NCBI GenBank assembly: GCA_963821755.1 | Contig: CAWGEX010000004.1 | Span: forward strand, 1-64,000 | DNA: 64,000 bases | Reading direction: 5' to 3' | From: Bog-473 sp963821755 | GTDB taxonomy: Bacteria > Actinomycetota > Acidimicrobiia > Acidimicrobiales > RAAP-2 | In this document: positions 26,436-35,272 of the stretch, in pieces | Position numbering within the stretch: position 1 is the stretch's first letter | Layout of the letters: each line of letters starts with the position of its first letter | The notes under the pieces: generated by a model | Database searches by the model: none | Told to the model about the DNA's origin: nothing | The model's input: only the letters and a program-made list of their open reading frames with translations | Program-made: the position numbers and the translations under genes

Positions 26436-27407
26436 ATGCCTGCCATCACCGCCGACGACACACTCGTGCTGCCCCGGATCCCCAGGCCCGATCCCGCCCA
26501 GTCCATCCCGCGGCCGGTGGCCGAGGTGGTCACCGCGCACCGTCAGGTCGAGGGCGGCGGGTTCAGTGTCCGTCGGCCCTTCCCGGGCGGCCTGTCGTTC
26601 GCCGGGGCCGACCCGTTCCTCCTGCTGGACCACATCGGACCGCAGGTCAACGGTCCCGATGAGGCCAAGGGCGCACCGTGGCACCCTCACCGCGGCTTCG
26701 AGACCGTGTCCTACATCCTCGACGGTGAGATCGCCCATCACGACACCAACGGCGGTGGCGGCGTGATCGCCGAGGGCGACACCCAGTGGATGACCGCCGG
26801 CGGGGGCATCCTCCACGACGAGCTGCCGACCGAGAAGATGTACCGCGGTGGCGGTCCCTCGCACGCGGTCCAACTGTGGGTCAATTTGCCCCCGGCACTC
26901 AAGATGACGCCGCCGCGGTACCAGTCGATCACCCGGGACGCGCTGCGCCTTCTCACGTCCGACGACGGCGGGGCGCTGATCCGTCTCATCGCCGGTGACG
27001 TCGCAGGATTCGAGGGGCCCGGCGTCACCCACACTCCTATCACCTACGCCCACGCGACCGTCGCACCTGGCGCGGAGATCTCCGTGCCGTGGGACCCGGC
27101 GTTTTCAGCCATGGCGTACGTGCTGACCGGCCACGGCAACGCCGGGCCCGAAGGCCGCCCGGTGGAGGACGGCCAACTGGTGGTGTTCGGCCCCGGCGAT
27201 CATCTCGTGATCCGGGCGGCGGACGGGCGGGTCGAGCCGCTCGACGTGCTGCTCCTGGGCGGACTGCCGATTCGTGCACCGATCGCCCACTACGGCCCCT
27301 TCGTCATGAACACGCGGGAGGAAATCATTCAGGCCATCGAGGACTACCAGGCCGGCCGGCTGGGCATCGTTCCTGCCGACCAGCTCGCGCCCAGGAATTT
27401 CGCTTAG
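26436..27407 (+). CDS. pirin family protein
   Basis: A 323-residue bicupin. The metal-binding N-cupin shows HPHRGFETVSYILDGEIAHHD, with the expected His triad, and MTAGGGILHDELP. The C-cupin has AYVLTGHGNAG. Bacterial pirins act as quercetinases or redox-linked regulators; which applies is not clear. ATG 26436 follows GAGGAG (26421-26426) at 9 bases. The C-terminus REEIIQAIEDYQAGRLG is typical. Divergent MarR gene and operator repeats suggest inducible expression. Confidence 0.9.
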   Translation: MPAITADDTLVLPRIPRPDPAQSIPRPVAEVVTAHRQVEGGGFSVRRPFPGGLSFAGADPFLLLDHIGPQVNGPDEAKGAPWHPHRGFETVSYILDGEIAHHDTNGGGGVIAEGDTQWMTAGGGILHDELPTEKMYRGGGPSHAVQLWVNLPPALKMTPPRYQSITRDALRLLTSDDGGALIRLIAGDVAGFEGPGVTHTPITYAHATVAPGAEISVPWDPAFSAMAYVLTGHGNAGPEGRPVEDGQLVVFGPGDHLVIRAADGRVEPLDVLLLGGLPIRAPIAHYGPFVMNTREEIIQAIEDYQAGRLGIVPADQLAPRNFA

Positions 27408-27521
27408 CAGTAGCGGAGTCCGAGGTGCCTGAGTTCCCGCGCCGGGTCGGCGAGCACCACGGTCCGCTCTGTAGTCTGAGGCGATGAGGCCGAAGGGTCA
27501 CGACCGAGGCCCCGGCGAAGC

Positions 27522-28184
27522 ATGTCACCCGATGTGAAGCCACCGGGCCCGGTCACCTCATGGACGGGGTGGGACGTCCGCGGCGGCGCATCCGCCGAGC
27601 CCGACGCGGCCGAGGCATTCGTGCAGACGGCACCACATGGCTCGGGCGCCGACGCTCGCTATGAGCTGATCGCCGTCGCGGCTCGCGGATTTCGACCGCC
27701 GCGGTTTGTGCGCACCGTCGACCTCGAGGACGGTCAGACCGGTACTCAGGTTGCGACAGAATCGAGCTTCGAGGGACTCAGGCAGACGTGGTCGTTGCTC
27801 TACCAACGCGTCGCCGAAACCGGTCCCGCAGCTGGCGCGCCTTATGCGATGTACCTCCTCGGCGTCAACCCGCCACCTGACACGACGGATGAGGAGCTCA
27901 CTGTCTTCAACGACTTCTACACGAACGTCCACTTGCCCGAGGTCGCCGAACGACGTCACGCGCTCCGCGCCGTTCGCTACGAGCTCCTGCAAGAGGAGCG
28001 ACCGCCCTACAAAGGTGCGCCGCGGTTCCTCGCCGTGTACGAGGTCGACGAGGAGGCGGCGTCGGTCCGTCGGCATGTCGGGCCTCCGTACGCGACCGGG
28101 CCGGAGGTCTGGCAGCGGCACACCACGCCCTGGCGGCTCTGGTACCGCCGACTCGGTGCCGAGGACCGCGCCGCGAACCCGTAG
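27522..28184 (+). CDS. hypothetical protein, possible EthD/Dabb-type ferredoxin-like fold
   Basis: A 220-residue soluble protein. The segment EELTVFNDFYTNVHLPEV and the following VRYELLQEE resemble EthD-type dimeric alpha/beta barrels, and a second similar stretch RFLAVYEVDEEA follows. This suggests one or two ferredoxin-like repeats. No catalytic motif is evident, so the function is left open. It stands alone between pirin and the convergent agmatine deiminase. Confidence 0.6.
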   Translation: MSPDVKPPGPVTSWTGWDVRGGASAEPDAAEAFVQTAPHGSGADARYELIAVAARGFRPPRFVRTVDLEDGQTGTQVATESSFEGLRQTWSLLYQRVAETGPAAGAPYAMYLLGVNPPPDTTDEELTVFNDFYTNVHLPEVAERRHALRAVRYELLQEERPPYKGAPRFLAVYEVDEEAASVRRHVGPPYATGPEVWQRHTTPWRLWYRRLGAEDRAANP

Positions 28185-28208
28185 GGACGATGACACCAGG
28201 CCGGCGAG

Positions 28209-29345
28209 TCATGACGGGCGCGCCCGAAACACGCCCTCACTCCTCCCGATCGCCGGTACCTGCTGGGTGATGCAGTGGATTCCCCCACCGCCGAGGAGGA
28301 TCTCACGTGCCGCGACACCGACCGCTCGACGCTCCGGCAGTTCTCGGGCGAGGAGTGTGGCGACGACGTCGTCATGACGGGGGTCCATCAGGGGGAAGAC
28401 CACCACCGAGTTCCCGATGTAGAGGTTGACGTAGGACGCCGCGAGCGGGTCACCGCCGGTCCGAGGCTTCGCACCGAGAGTCCGGTCGATACCCGACGCC
28501 TCTTCGGTCGTCATCGCGGGCAGCGATGGCGCCGGTACGGGCAGCACTTCGAGCGAGCGTCCCCGGGCGTCGACGGTGGCCTCGAGAACCCGGCGGGCCT
28601 CGGAAGATACCTCGCTCAACGGGTCGGAGGGATCGTCGCTCCACGTGAGCATTACGCGCCCGGGGGCCAGGAAGCACGCCAGATTGTCGACATGACCGTC
28701 GGTCTCGTCGAAGGGGACGCCGCGGGGAAGCCAGATCACCTGCTCCACGCCGAGATAGGAGCGGAGGTGCGATTCGATCTCGCCCTTTGACAGGGACGGG
28801 TTGCGGTTCGGATTGAGCAGGCACTCGGCAGTCGTCAGGCACGTACCTTGACCGTCCACCTGGATCGAGCCGCCTTCGAGCACGAGCGGGGCACGGTAAC
28901 GCGCCGCTCCGTCGAGCTCGCACACCTTCGCCGCGACGAGGTCGTCGTTCGCCCAGGGAAAGAAGAGCCCCCCGTCGAGACCGCCCCATGCGTTGAACAC
29001 CCAGTCCACCCCGCGGCGCTCGTTCCTCGCCGAGTCGACCACGAAGGTCGGCCCGGTGTCTCGGGCCCATGCGTCGTCGGTCGTCATCTCGACCAGCCGG
29101 ATCTCGGGTGGCAGCACGGACCGCGCGTGCTCCCACTGGCGTGACGAGGCCAGCACCGTCACCGGCTCGCTCGTGGAGACGGCCTCGGCCACGGCGGCGA
29201 ACGCCTTTTGCGCCGGCTTCGCGCCCAGCCGCCAGGTGTCGGTGCGCTCAGGCCAGACCAGGTAGCACCCGTCATGCGGCTCGAACTCGGCCGGCATATG
29301 GAAACCGTCGGCCGCCGGCGTGGACGGGGACGGGATCGCGAGCAC
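28209..29345 (-). CDS. aguA: agmatine deiminase / peptidyl-arginine-deiminase family protein
   Basis: A 378-residue guanidine-modifying enzyme. FHMPAEFEPHDGCYLVWPER opens the fold, WARDTGPTFVV and FNAWGG follow, and the catalytic His lies in DETDGHVDNLACF. The Cys nucleophile is in the C-terminal GGGGIHCITQQVP. It converts agmatine to N-carbamoylputrescine and ammonia. GTG 29345 is a provisional start. It is divergent from the N-carbamoylputrescine amidase, so the two complete the arginine-derived putrescine route. Confidence 0.9.
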   Translation of the reverse strand: MLAIPSPSTPAADGFHMPAEFEPHDGCYLVWPERTDTWRLGAKPAQKAFAAVAEAVSTSEPVTVLASSRQWEHARSVLPPEIRLVEMTTDDAWARDTGPTFVVDSARNERRGVDWVFNAWGGLDGGLFFPWANDDLVAAKVCELDGAARYRAPLVLEGGSIQVDGQGTCLTTAECLLNPNRNPSLSKGEIESHLRSYLGVEQVIWLPRGVPFDETDGHVDNLACFLAPGRVMLTWSDDPSDPLSEVSSEARRVLEATVDARGRSLEVLPVPAPSLPAMTTEEASGIDRTLGAKPRTGGDPLAASYVNLYIGNSVVVFPLMDPRHDDVVATLLARELPERRAVGVAAREILLGGGGIHCITQQVPAIGRSEGVFRARPS

Positions 29346-29420
29346 GTCGAGAGGGTACGCGAGCGAGCGCCCGGACCCAAGCGGGACCGCACCGGCACCC
29401 GAGCGGTACGCTCGGAAGCC

Positions 29421-30275
29421 ATGGGCCCCAAGCTCGTACTCGCTGTTGTCCAGCGCGCCTTCGGCGACGATCGCGCCGCCAACTGCGAAGCCACCGTCGA
29501 GCAGGTCTCGGCTGCGATCGGGAACGGCGCCGACGTCGTCCTCTGCCCCGAACTCTTCGAGGGCCGGTACTTCCCTCAGTACGAGGAACAGGAATACTTC
29601 GACTGGGCCACCACGCCGGAGGACAACCCTGCGATCGAGGCGGTGACCAAGGTGACCGCCGGCACCGGCGCGGTCGTGCCCGTCTCCTTCTTCGAGCACG
29701 TCCCGCCCGTCTACTTCAACTCCCTCGCCATGATCGAGGATGGGGAGGTTCTCGGCATCTACCGGAAGTCACATATCCCCGACGGTCCTGGCTACGAGGA
29801 AAAGTTCTACTTCAACCCCGGCGACACCGGCTTTCGTTCCTGGCCTACCCGGCACGGCCGCATCGGGGTCGGTGTCTGCTGGGACCAGTGGTTCCCCGAA
29901 GCGGCCCGGGCGATGACGCTCCTCGGCTCCGAACTGATCCTCTACCCGTCGGCCATCGGCAACGAGGTCGGCAGCCAAGCGGGCAACGACACCTCCGACA
30001 TGTGGCGCCGGGCCATGGACGGCCATGCCGTGTGCAACCATGTGCCCGTCGCGGCGGCGAACAGGATCGGCACCGAAGGGGATCTCACCTTCTACGGGTC
30101 GTCATTCGTCGTCGACCATCGCGGGCGGCCCCTGGCCGAGGCCGGGAGGGACACCGAGGAGACGATCTTCGCCGAGCTCGACCTCGCACAGGCGCGGTCC
30201 GACCGGGCGGGGTGGGGCCTGCTCCGGGATCGCCGACCCGACTTGTACGGGGTCCTGACCGAATATCACGGATAG
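29421..30275 (+). CDS. aguB: N-carbamoylputrescine amidase (nitrilase superfamily)
   Basis: A 284-residue carbon-nitrogen hydrolase. The catalytic Glu is in CPELFEGRYFPQ, Lys in YRKSHIPDGPGYEEKFYF and Cys in VGVCWDQWFPEAAR. IGNEVGSQAGNDTSDMWRR and ANRIGTEG are specific to the AguB group. It releases CO2 and ammonia from N-carbamoylputrescine to give putrescine. ATG 29421 starts the alignment; the 75-bp gap to aguA must carry both promoters. Confidence 0.92.
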   Translation: MGPKLVLAVVQRAFGDDRAANCEATVEQVSAAIGNGADVVLCPELFEGRYFPQYEEQEYFDWATTPEDNPAIEAVTKVTAGTGAVVPVSFFEHVPPVYFNSLAMIEDGEVLGIYRKSHIPDGPGYEEKFYFNPGDTGFRSWPTRHGRIGVGVCWDQWFPEAARAMTLLGSELILYPSAIGNEVGSQAGNDTSDMWRRAMDGHAVCNHVPVAAANRIGTEGDLTFYGSSFVVDHRGRPLAEAGRDTEETIFAELDLAQARSDRAGWGLLRDRRPDLYGVLTEYHG

Positions 30276-30338
30276 CGACAGCGACGACGAAGCCAGGCCG
30301 GGAGCGGCCAGCCGGAGCCGTCGCCTCCGTGCCTCGGA

Positions 30339-31316
30339 TCAGTCGCCGGCGCTCAGCTCCATTGGTGTGGCAACGACGTCGACCAGGGCCTCGGATCGGA
30401 GCACGGTCAGCGCCAGGGGCTGGCCGATGGCGTCGCCCAGCATGAGCCTCTGCAGGGTCTGTGCACTGGTGACCGCTTCATGGTTGGCCGTGATCAAGAG
30501 GTCGCCCGATCGCAATCCGGCCCGCTCCGCCGGTCCCCCGGACACCACTTGCTCGATGCGCAGTCCGGTCTTCTGGTCGAATCGGGAGGCCAAGGACGGC
30601 GGGAGCGGGGCGGGAGTGCCGGCGAGGCCGAGGTAGGCCCGGCGCACGTGCCCCTCGGCCATCAAGGTGGCGATGATCTGTCGGGTGATCGAATTGATGG
30701 GAATGGCCAGACCCACACCCACGCCGGCCACCGCGGTGTTGATACCCACGACCTCGCCCGAAGCAATGACCAAGGCCCCGCCCGAGTTGCCCGGGTTGAG
30801 CGCGGCGTCGGTCTGGATGACGTCATCGACGATCCGCACGTTGTCCCCTGCTCGAGTCGGCAAGGAGCGGCCCAAGGCGCTGACGACCCCGGCGGTGACG
30901 GTGCCGGCCAAACCGAGCGGGTTGCCGACCGCCACCACCAGTTGTCCCACTCTGAGCTGCGACGCTTCGCCCAACGAGGCTGGCACCGGCGTTGCACCAT
31001 CGGTGCGGAGCACGGCCAGGTCTGAGAGGGGATCGCTGCCGACGACGTGAAACGGGACCGCGGTGCCGTCGGCGAAGGCAGCTTGGCCGGCTTCGGCCCT
31101 CCCCACCACGTGGGCGTTGGTAAGCAAGAAGCCATCGCTCGTGAAGACCACCGCCGAGCCTGCCCCGGTGGCGAAGCTGCCGTCACGAAGGCGCCGAGAC
31201 ACCTGTACCGCAGCGACCCGGGGGGTCAATTGCTCGGCCACCGACACCACCACCTGGGAATACGCGTCCAACGCAGCGACTTCGGGTACGGCCGTGCCGG
31301 CCAGAGTATCGGTCAC
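30339..31316 (-). CDS. trypsin-like S1C serine protease with PDZ domain (HtrA/DegP-like)
   Basis: A 325-residue protease. The triad His is in LLTNAHVVG, Asp in SDPLSDLAVLR and Ser in DAALNPGNSGGALV. The PDZ domain at about 225-320 contains GLRSGDLLITANHE. The start is GTG with AAGGAGGAG 6 bases upstream. Unlike usual HtrA proteins it has no signal peptide or membrane anchor, so it should stay in the cytoplasm. A 14-bp palindrome lies about 26 bp upstream of the start. Confidence 0.88.
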   Translation of the reverse strand: MTDTLAGTAVPEVAALDAYSQVVVSVAEQLTPRVAAVQVSRRLRDGSFATGAGSAVVFTSDGFLLTNAHVVGRAEAGQAAFADGTAVPFHVVGSDPLSDLAVLRTDGATPVPASLGEASQLRVGQLVVAVGNPLGLAGTVTAGVVSALGRSLPTRAGDNVRIVDDVIQTDAALNPGNSGGALVIASGEVVGINTAVAGVGVGLAIPINSITRQIIATLMAEGHVRRAYLGLAGTPAPLPPSLASRFDQKTGLRIEQVVSGGPAERAGLRSGDLLITANHEAVTSAQTLQRLMLGDAIGQPLALTVLRSEALVDVVATPMELSAGD

Positions 31317-31735
31317 CGGCTCCTCCTTATTACGGGATTACATCCTTACAAGGATACTTATAGCGTGTGGAAGCGGTCGATGAAGCACTCGCGGCCCTGG
31401 TCTTTTGGTCTGGTCCTCCCCCTTCCACACCAGCCCAGGACCCAGATCGAGCTTGGCTCGTCCGTGGCCCCAACGAATCAGTGTGGGGAGGGCTGTTTGA
31501 ACTTCACCGCAAGCGTGATGATCCTCCGTCCCGAACGCCGAAGTCGATGGACATCACCACAGCCCCACCCGATTCGGTTATGGGCCCATCATCCATTGGC
31601 ACACGCCCAGAGCCGGGCCAGCGAGAGACATTGTAGTTACTATGTCTGAGCGCTACCGTGACGGTCGAGGGGCCGCAACAGCCGACTGGCCCAACCGAGA
31701 GACGGGGACGTTCTCGGCCGACCGAAGGAGATGAC
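31317..31735. other. intergenic region between HtrA-like and VOC genes
   Basis: About 420 bases without a supported gene. The left end holds the protease RBS and a palindrome, the right end the GAAGGAG RBS of the VOC gene. Several short frames overlap but show no family similarity or RBS. Confidence 0.5.
31342..31355. promoter_or_regulatory. 14-bp palindrome upstream of HtrA-like protease
   Basis: ATCCTT and AAGGAT arms surround a 2-base centre. It lies between the TATAAG-like box (in the protease orientation) and the RBS, so a bound factor would block the protease promoter. It does not match the CIRCE or HAIR heat-shock operators. Confidence 0.5.
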
Positions 31736-32137
31736 ATGAACATTCTCGGATTCAACCGTGTGGAGCTGATGATGTCACCCGAAGACATTCACGCCGCGGT
31801 TGAGCAGTTCAACGATCTCCTCGGGACCTCCTTCCACCCGCCGGATCTCCTGAGTGACGGCAACGTGCTGAGCACGACGGACTGGGACAACCATATTGAG
31901 CTCTATGGCCCAGCTCACTCCGACAGCCCCCAGTGGGCGATGTTGGCCAAGAAGGGCAGGGGTGGGATTGGGCCGCTCGTATGGGAGGTCGACGACATCG
32001 ACGGCGCACGAGACCACGTTCTCGCCAAGGGCTATCGGATACATTTCGAGTACGAGGGAGCGGGCGTGCGGCAGATCATCCTCGATCCCGATCAGTTCTT
32101 TGGGTACCTCATTACCTTCATGCAGCGCACCGCCTGA
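31736..32137 (+). CDS. VOC (glyoxalase/bleomycin-resistance-like) protein
   Basis: A 133-residue single-module VOC protein. Strand motifs are GFNRVELMMSPEDIHAAVEQ, DNHIELYGP, IGPLVWEVDDIDGARD and the end-strand VRQIILDPDQFFGYLITF. Metal ligands are plausible but not complete enough to name a substrate. ATG 31736 follows GAAGGAG at 6 bases, and the upstream in-frame extension to 31658 is ignored. Confidence 0.82.
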   Translation: MNILGFNRVELMMSPEDIHAAVEQFNDLLGTSFHPPDLLSDGNVLSTTDWDNHIELYGPAHSDSPQWAMLAKKGRGGIGPLVWEVDDIDGARDHVLAKGYRIHFEYEGAGVRQIILDPDQFFGYLITFMQRTA

Positions 32138-32240
32138 GCACCGCCCTAAGCCGGAGCCACTCGGCAATCCCACGTCCAATGGTGCGGCCCCTGACGGGTT
32201 GCCAGGGATATGTCGTGAACGGCGAAAGGCTCACGCCCTT

Positions 32241-32705
32241 CTACGGGACAACGAACACCTCGAACCGGTCCTGACGTATGACCTTGGCCGGTGTCGAGTT
32301 GAGGTAGCGGTCGATCTTGTGGGCGGAGCCACCTACAACGAGAACGACCTGCGTGCTCGGACCCTCCGAGTCAAGTTCCTCCTTGCCGGCGGCCAGGAGC
32401 TCGGCCGCAATCTCCCCGTTCCGCCGCTGGAAGCGCCACTTCACGTCGGTGTCCCTCAGGGTCTCGTCTGCCATGCTGGCCAGCTGCCGCTCTTCGGTAT
32501 CCAGACCCTCGCGTACCGCTTCAATGGCTTGCGCTGCGAGCGCCACCGTGCTCGGGACGTGGGCGACAAAGACCACATCCATGCGGCCCGGACGCACCCG
32601 AAGCACGTCAGCCGCACTCCGCAGGGCTCGCTGCGCTGGCTCCGTTCCGTCGAAACCCACCACCAGCACCAGTGGCACATTCTCGTCGATACTCAACGCC
32701 CTCAT
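32241..32705 (-). CDS. universal stress protein (UspA family)
   Basis: A 154-residue single Usp domain: VLVVGFDGTEPAQRALRSA at the N-terminus, VFVAHVPST after the second strand and the ATP-loop-like VVLVVGGSAHKIDRYLNSTPAKV near the C-terminus. The G-2x-G-9x-G(S/T) loop is only partly conserved, so nucleotide binding is uncertain. It is divergent from a MarR gene and shares inverted repeats with it. Confidence 0.87.
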   Translation of the reverse strand: MRALSIDENVPLVLVVGFDGTEPAQRALRSAADVLRVRPGRMDVVFVAHVPSTVALAAQAIEAVREGLDTEERQLASMADETLRDTDVKWRFQRRNGEIAAELLAAGKEELDSEGPSTQVVLVVGGSAHKIDRYLNSTPAKVIRQDRFEVFVVP

Positions 32706-32742
32706 GGCCTACCTCCCTGCAACTGGACGATACCGGCCTGCA

Positions 32743-32790
32743 AAAGTTGCCATCCCCAACTTTAACCGGTTATAGTTGCACATGTCAACT
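32743..32790 (+). promoter_or_regulatory. promoter and two inverted repeats between usp and marR
   Basis: TTGCCA (32747-32752), 17-bp spacer, TTATAG (32770-32775) forms a promoter for the MarR gene. Inverted repeat 1 is AAAGTT/AACTTT (32743-32748, 32758-32763) over the -35 box. Inverted repeat 2 is AGTTG/CAACT (32774-32778, 32786-32790) just after the -10 box. Both share the AGTTG half-site, consistent with MarR autoregulation. Confidence 0.55.
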
Positions 32791-32808
32791 TTATGAGGCA
32801 GGGGACCG

Positions 32809-33246
32809 ATGGCCCGAGGCACCTTGATCGAAGAGCTCTACCACCAGCTCAACTCGCTCATTCGAAGATCGAGAGAGCTGGGCAACGACCTCCACCCCGG
32901 ACGGTCGCTCGTCGGCTACACCTTCTTGAACCTGGTCGAGACGACACCTGAGATTCGAGCATCTGACCTGGCCGATCGGCTGAGCCTCGACAAATCGACC
33001 GTCTCCCGGCAGCTCAACCAGCTCTTCGATGCTGGCTTGTTGGACCGGCAAGGTGGACGCCCGGGACGCCGGGGCGACCCTCTCTCTCTGACGCCGGCCG
33101 GCCGGCGCGCCCTGACGGACGATGCCAAGCGAATCCGTACCCAGTTGACGTGTTGGTTGGAGGATTGGGAGGACCGGGACGTCGCGCTCCTCGCCAGCCT
33201 GATGGCCCGCTTCAACGCGTCGGTGGCCGAGACGGTGGTGTCCTGA
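32809..33246 (+). CDS. MarR-family transcriptional regulator
   Basis: A 145-residue winged-helix protein: LIEELYHQLNSLIRRSREL, recognition region ASDLADRLSLDKSTVSRQLN, wing RQGGRPGRRGDPLSLTPAGR. It is divergent from the universal stress gene and upstream, same strand, of the epoxide-hydrolase-like gene. It probably represses its own promoter and that of usp. Confidence 0.9.
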   Translation: MARGTLIEELYHQLNSLIRRSRELGNDLHPGRSLVGYTFLNLVETTPEIRASDLADRLSLDKSTVSRQLNQLFDAGLLDRQGGRPGRRGDPLSLTPAGRRALTDDAKRIRTQLTCWLEDWEDRDVALLASLMARFNASVAETVVS

Positions 33247-33330
33247 CATGGCTTTCACGTTGGTGGTTCAGTTTCGGTGTCACACCGATGACACCTGACG
33301 AGCCGAGGAATTAAACAAGGGGAGCACTGA

Positions 33331-33720
33331 ATGCCCACATCAGCCGAGACCGTCCAGGAGTTCATTGCAACCTTCATAGCGGCCTGGCCCCAACATGACG
33401 CCGCAATGCTGGGGCCATTCTTCAGTGAGAACGCGGTGTATCACAACATGCCAATGGAACCGGTCCAGGGACGCGGAGCCATCCTGGCCACGCTGGCCGA
33501 ATTCATGGACATGGGCGGCCAGGTCGGCGTCGACATCATTCATATGGTGGCGGATGGCCCGATCGTGATGACTGAGCGGGTCGACCACTTCATCGGGGCT
33601 GAAACGACGATCTCGTTGCCGCTGATGGGAATCATCGAAGTCCATGAGGGAGCCATCACCGCGTGGCGTGACTATTTCGACCTCAACCAGTTCACGGCGC
33701 AGCCGCCGGAAGGAGCCTGA
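33331..33720 (+). CDS. limonene-1,2-epoxide hydrolase-like SnoaL-fold protein
   Basis: A 129-residue NTF2/SnoaL-fold protein. The epoxide-hydrolase subgroup is indicated by FFSENAVYHNMPMEPVQG, VMTERVDHF and AWRDYFDLNQF, which supply the Arg and Asp residues of the Asp-Arg-Asp catalytic set. The RBS GGGAG is 8 bases before the ATG. The natural substrate is not deducible. Confidence 0.85.
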   Translation: MPTSAETVQEFIATFIAAWPQHDAAMLGPFFSENAVYHNMPMEPVQGRGAILATLAEFMDMGGQVGVDIIHMVADGPIVMTERVDHFIGAETTISLPLMGIIEVHEGAITAWRDYFDLNQFTAQPPEGA

Positions 33721-33742
33721 AACTGGCCACCTGGGAACGATC

Positions 33743-34351
33743 ATGTCGGAGTGGGCATCCAGGCCAAACGAAACGCAGGGGCGTACCAGGGAGCACTTGA
33801 GAGGCCTTGCCGGTCGGAGGCCCCCACTAAATTTCGCGACCGTGGGAAAGCCGATCGCCTCAAGGCCTTACATGCCGGGCTATGGGGCCCTCGGTGCCGA
33901 GGAAGGTACGGGACTACTCCCCTGGTCGTGGGCAGAAGAGAGGCTGGTCCGCTCACATGATTACTGGTTGGCCACGGTGACCCCTTCGGGGGCCCCGCAC
34001 CTCATGCCGGTGTGGGCGATCTGGCATGAGGACAGGCTCTGGTTCAGCAGCGCCAAGGGTTCGCGTAAGGCGCTCAATCTGGCCGGCGAGCCCCGCTGCA
34101 CCTTGTCAACCGAGGATCCGCTCGAACCCATCGTGGTGCAGGGTCGAGCGCGGCAGATCACTGACCGCGACGCCTTGGAGAGCATGTTGGCGGCGGAGAA
34201 CACCAAATACGGAACCGACTACGGCCTCGATATGGTCGACCCATCGTCCAGCAGCGTCTTTGCGCAAACTCCCGAGTGGGTGTTTGCGCTGGATTCGGCT
34301 GACTTCACGGGCTCGCCAACGCGTTTCATCTTCGAACCGAGGACGAACTGA
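33743..34351 (+). CDS. PPOX-class F420/FMN-dependent enzyme
   Basis: A split-barrel flavin/deazaflavin protein. The motif RPYMPGYG before the barrel, then SHDYWLATVTPSGAPHLMPVWAIW, LWFSSAKGSRKALNLAGEP and EPIVVQGRAR are typical of actinobacterial PPOX proteins. The start is uncertain: ATG 33743 gives 202 residues with an unusual N-terminus, while an ATG in YMPGYG gives about 160. It directly follows the SnoaL gene and may be co-transcribed. Confidence 0.83.
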   Translation: MSEWASRPNETQGRTREHLRGLAGRRPPLNFATVGKPIASRPYMPGYGALGAEEGTGLLPWSWAEERLVRSHDYWLATVTPSGAPHLMPVWAIWHEDRLWFSSAKGSRKALNLAGEPRCTLSTEDPLEPIVVQGRARQITDRDALESMLAAENTKYGTDYGLDMVDPSSSSVFAQTPEWVFALDSADFTGSPTRFIFEPRTN

Positions 34352-34488
34352 ACGACGTCCGGCAGGGTCCAGGTCCCGTCGTTGGGCTGGCGGCGCGTCA
34401 TCGAGCAGCAAGCACGGCTGCGCTGCTGGCTTCACGTTCCCTGTGTCTCGCCCGATGAGTTCGCCCGCCGTCTATCGTCGATATTTGC

Positions 34489-35028
34489 ATGGCTGCTCCC
34501 GAACCCCGAGCGAGGAATCTCGCCGACCTCTACGACCTTGCCCCACTCGAGTGGACCGATGTGCGCCGGACGCTCGAGACCAACCTGACCCAGGAACCGG
34601 GCACCGGTGGACCAGGCCACCACACGTTCTGGTTGTCGACAATCGACGCCGACGGCCGGCCCCACATGACCGCCGTGGGCGCCTTCTGGGTCGATGGCCG
34701 CTACAACTTCTGCGGCAGTGCTCGTTCGCGCAAGATCCGCAACATCGAGCGCGATCCGCGCTGCGCCTTCGGCGTCGCCATCCACGGCTACGACGTGGCG
34801 CTCGAGGGCCGGGCTGTCCGCGTCACCGACGACACACGGCTGCAGCGCCTGGCTGAAGTGTTCGCCGAGGGCGGGTGGGCGCCGACCGTGGCCGACGGCG
34901 GCTTCACCCACGAGTACAGCGCGCCCAGCGCCGGGCCGCCACCGTGGTACGTCTACGAGTTCGTGCCCGAGGATGCCTACGCGGTCGCGACCAAGGAGCC
35001 CGGAGGCGCAACCCGATGGACCTTCTGA
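34489..35028 (+). CDS. pyridoxamine 5'-phosphate oxidase-family (PPOX) protein
   Basis: A 179-residue split barrel: HTFWLSTIDADGRPHMTAVGAFWVDG, YNFCGSARSRKIRNIERDPRC and YDVALEGRAVRVTDD. It is a second, divergent PPOX paralogue 137 bp after the first. Binding of F420 or FMN is expected; the reaction is not known. Confidence 0.85.
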   Translation: MAAPEPRARNLADLYDLAPLEWTDVRRTLETNLTQEPGTGGPGHHTFWLSTIDADGRPHMTAVGAFWVDGRYNFCGSARSRKIRNIERDPRCAFGVAIHGYDVALEGRAVRVTDDTRLQRLAEVFAEGGWAPTVADGGFTHEYSAPSAGPPPWYVYEFVPEDAYAVATKEPGGATRWTF

Positions 35029-35237
35029 CTACTCGGGGGTTCGGCGTCGGCGCGGCGCCGTGCGGCCTCGATGACGGGTCATGAGTTCCCGGCCCGTGGA
35101 TCTGACGTTGCCGATCCGGAAGGAAACGGTCGCGGTCAATCACGTCCCACCGGGCCCCTGCCGCTGAGTCCGTGCTTCTGTGCGTAGAGGATCGTGAATC
35201 GAGCTGAACTGGACCTTCGGTTTTGACGGTGCGGGGG

Positions 35238-35266
35238 ATGACACAGCGCGGCGGCCGCACTAAAAT
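35238..35266 (+). promoter_or_regulatory. promoter of the candidate ncRNA
   Basis: ATGACA (35238-35243), a 17-bp spacer and TAAAAT (35261-35266) give a strong housekeeping-type promoter. The start of transcription is expected near 35273. No ORF with an RBS follows before a terminator 240 bp downstream. Confidence 0.6.
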
Positions 35267-35272
35267 CAAGTC

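Noticed and set aside
29069..30445. Long open frame of 458 codons on the + strand over the agmatine genes
   Set aside because: Its translation is extremely Arg/Pro-rich and it overlaps two clear enzymes, so it is a frame shadow of GC-rich genes.
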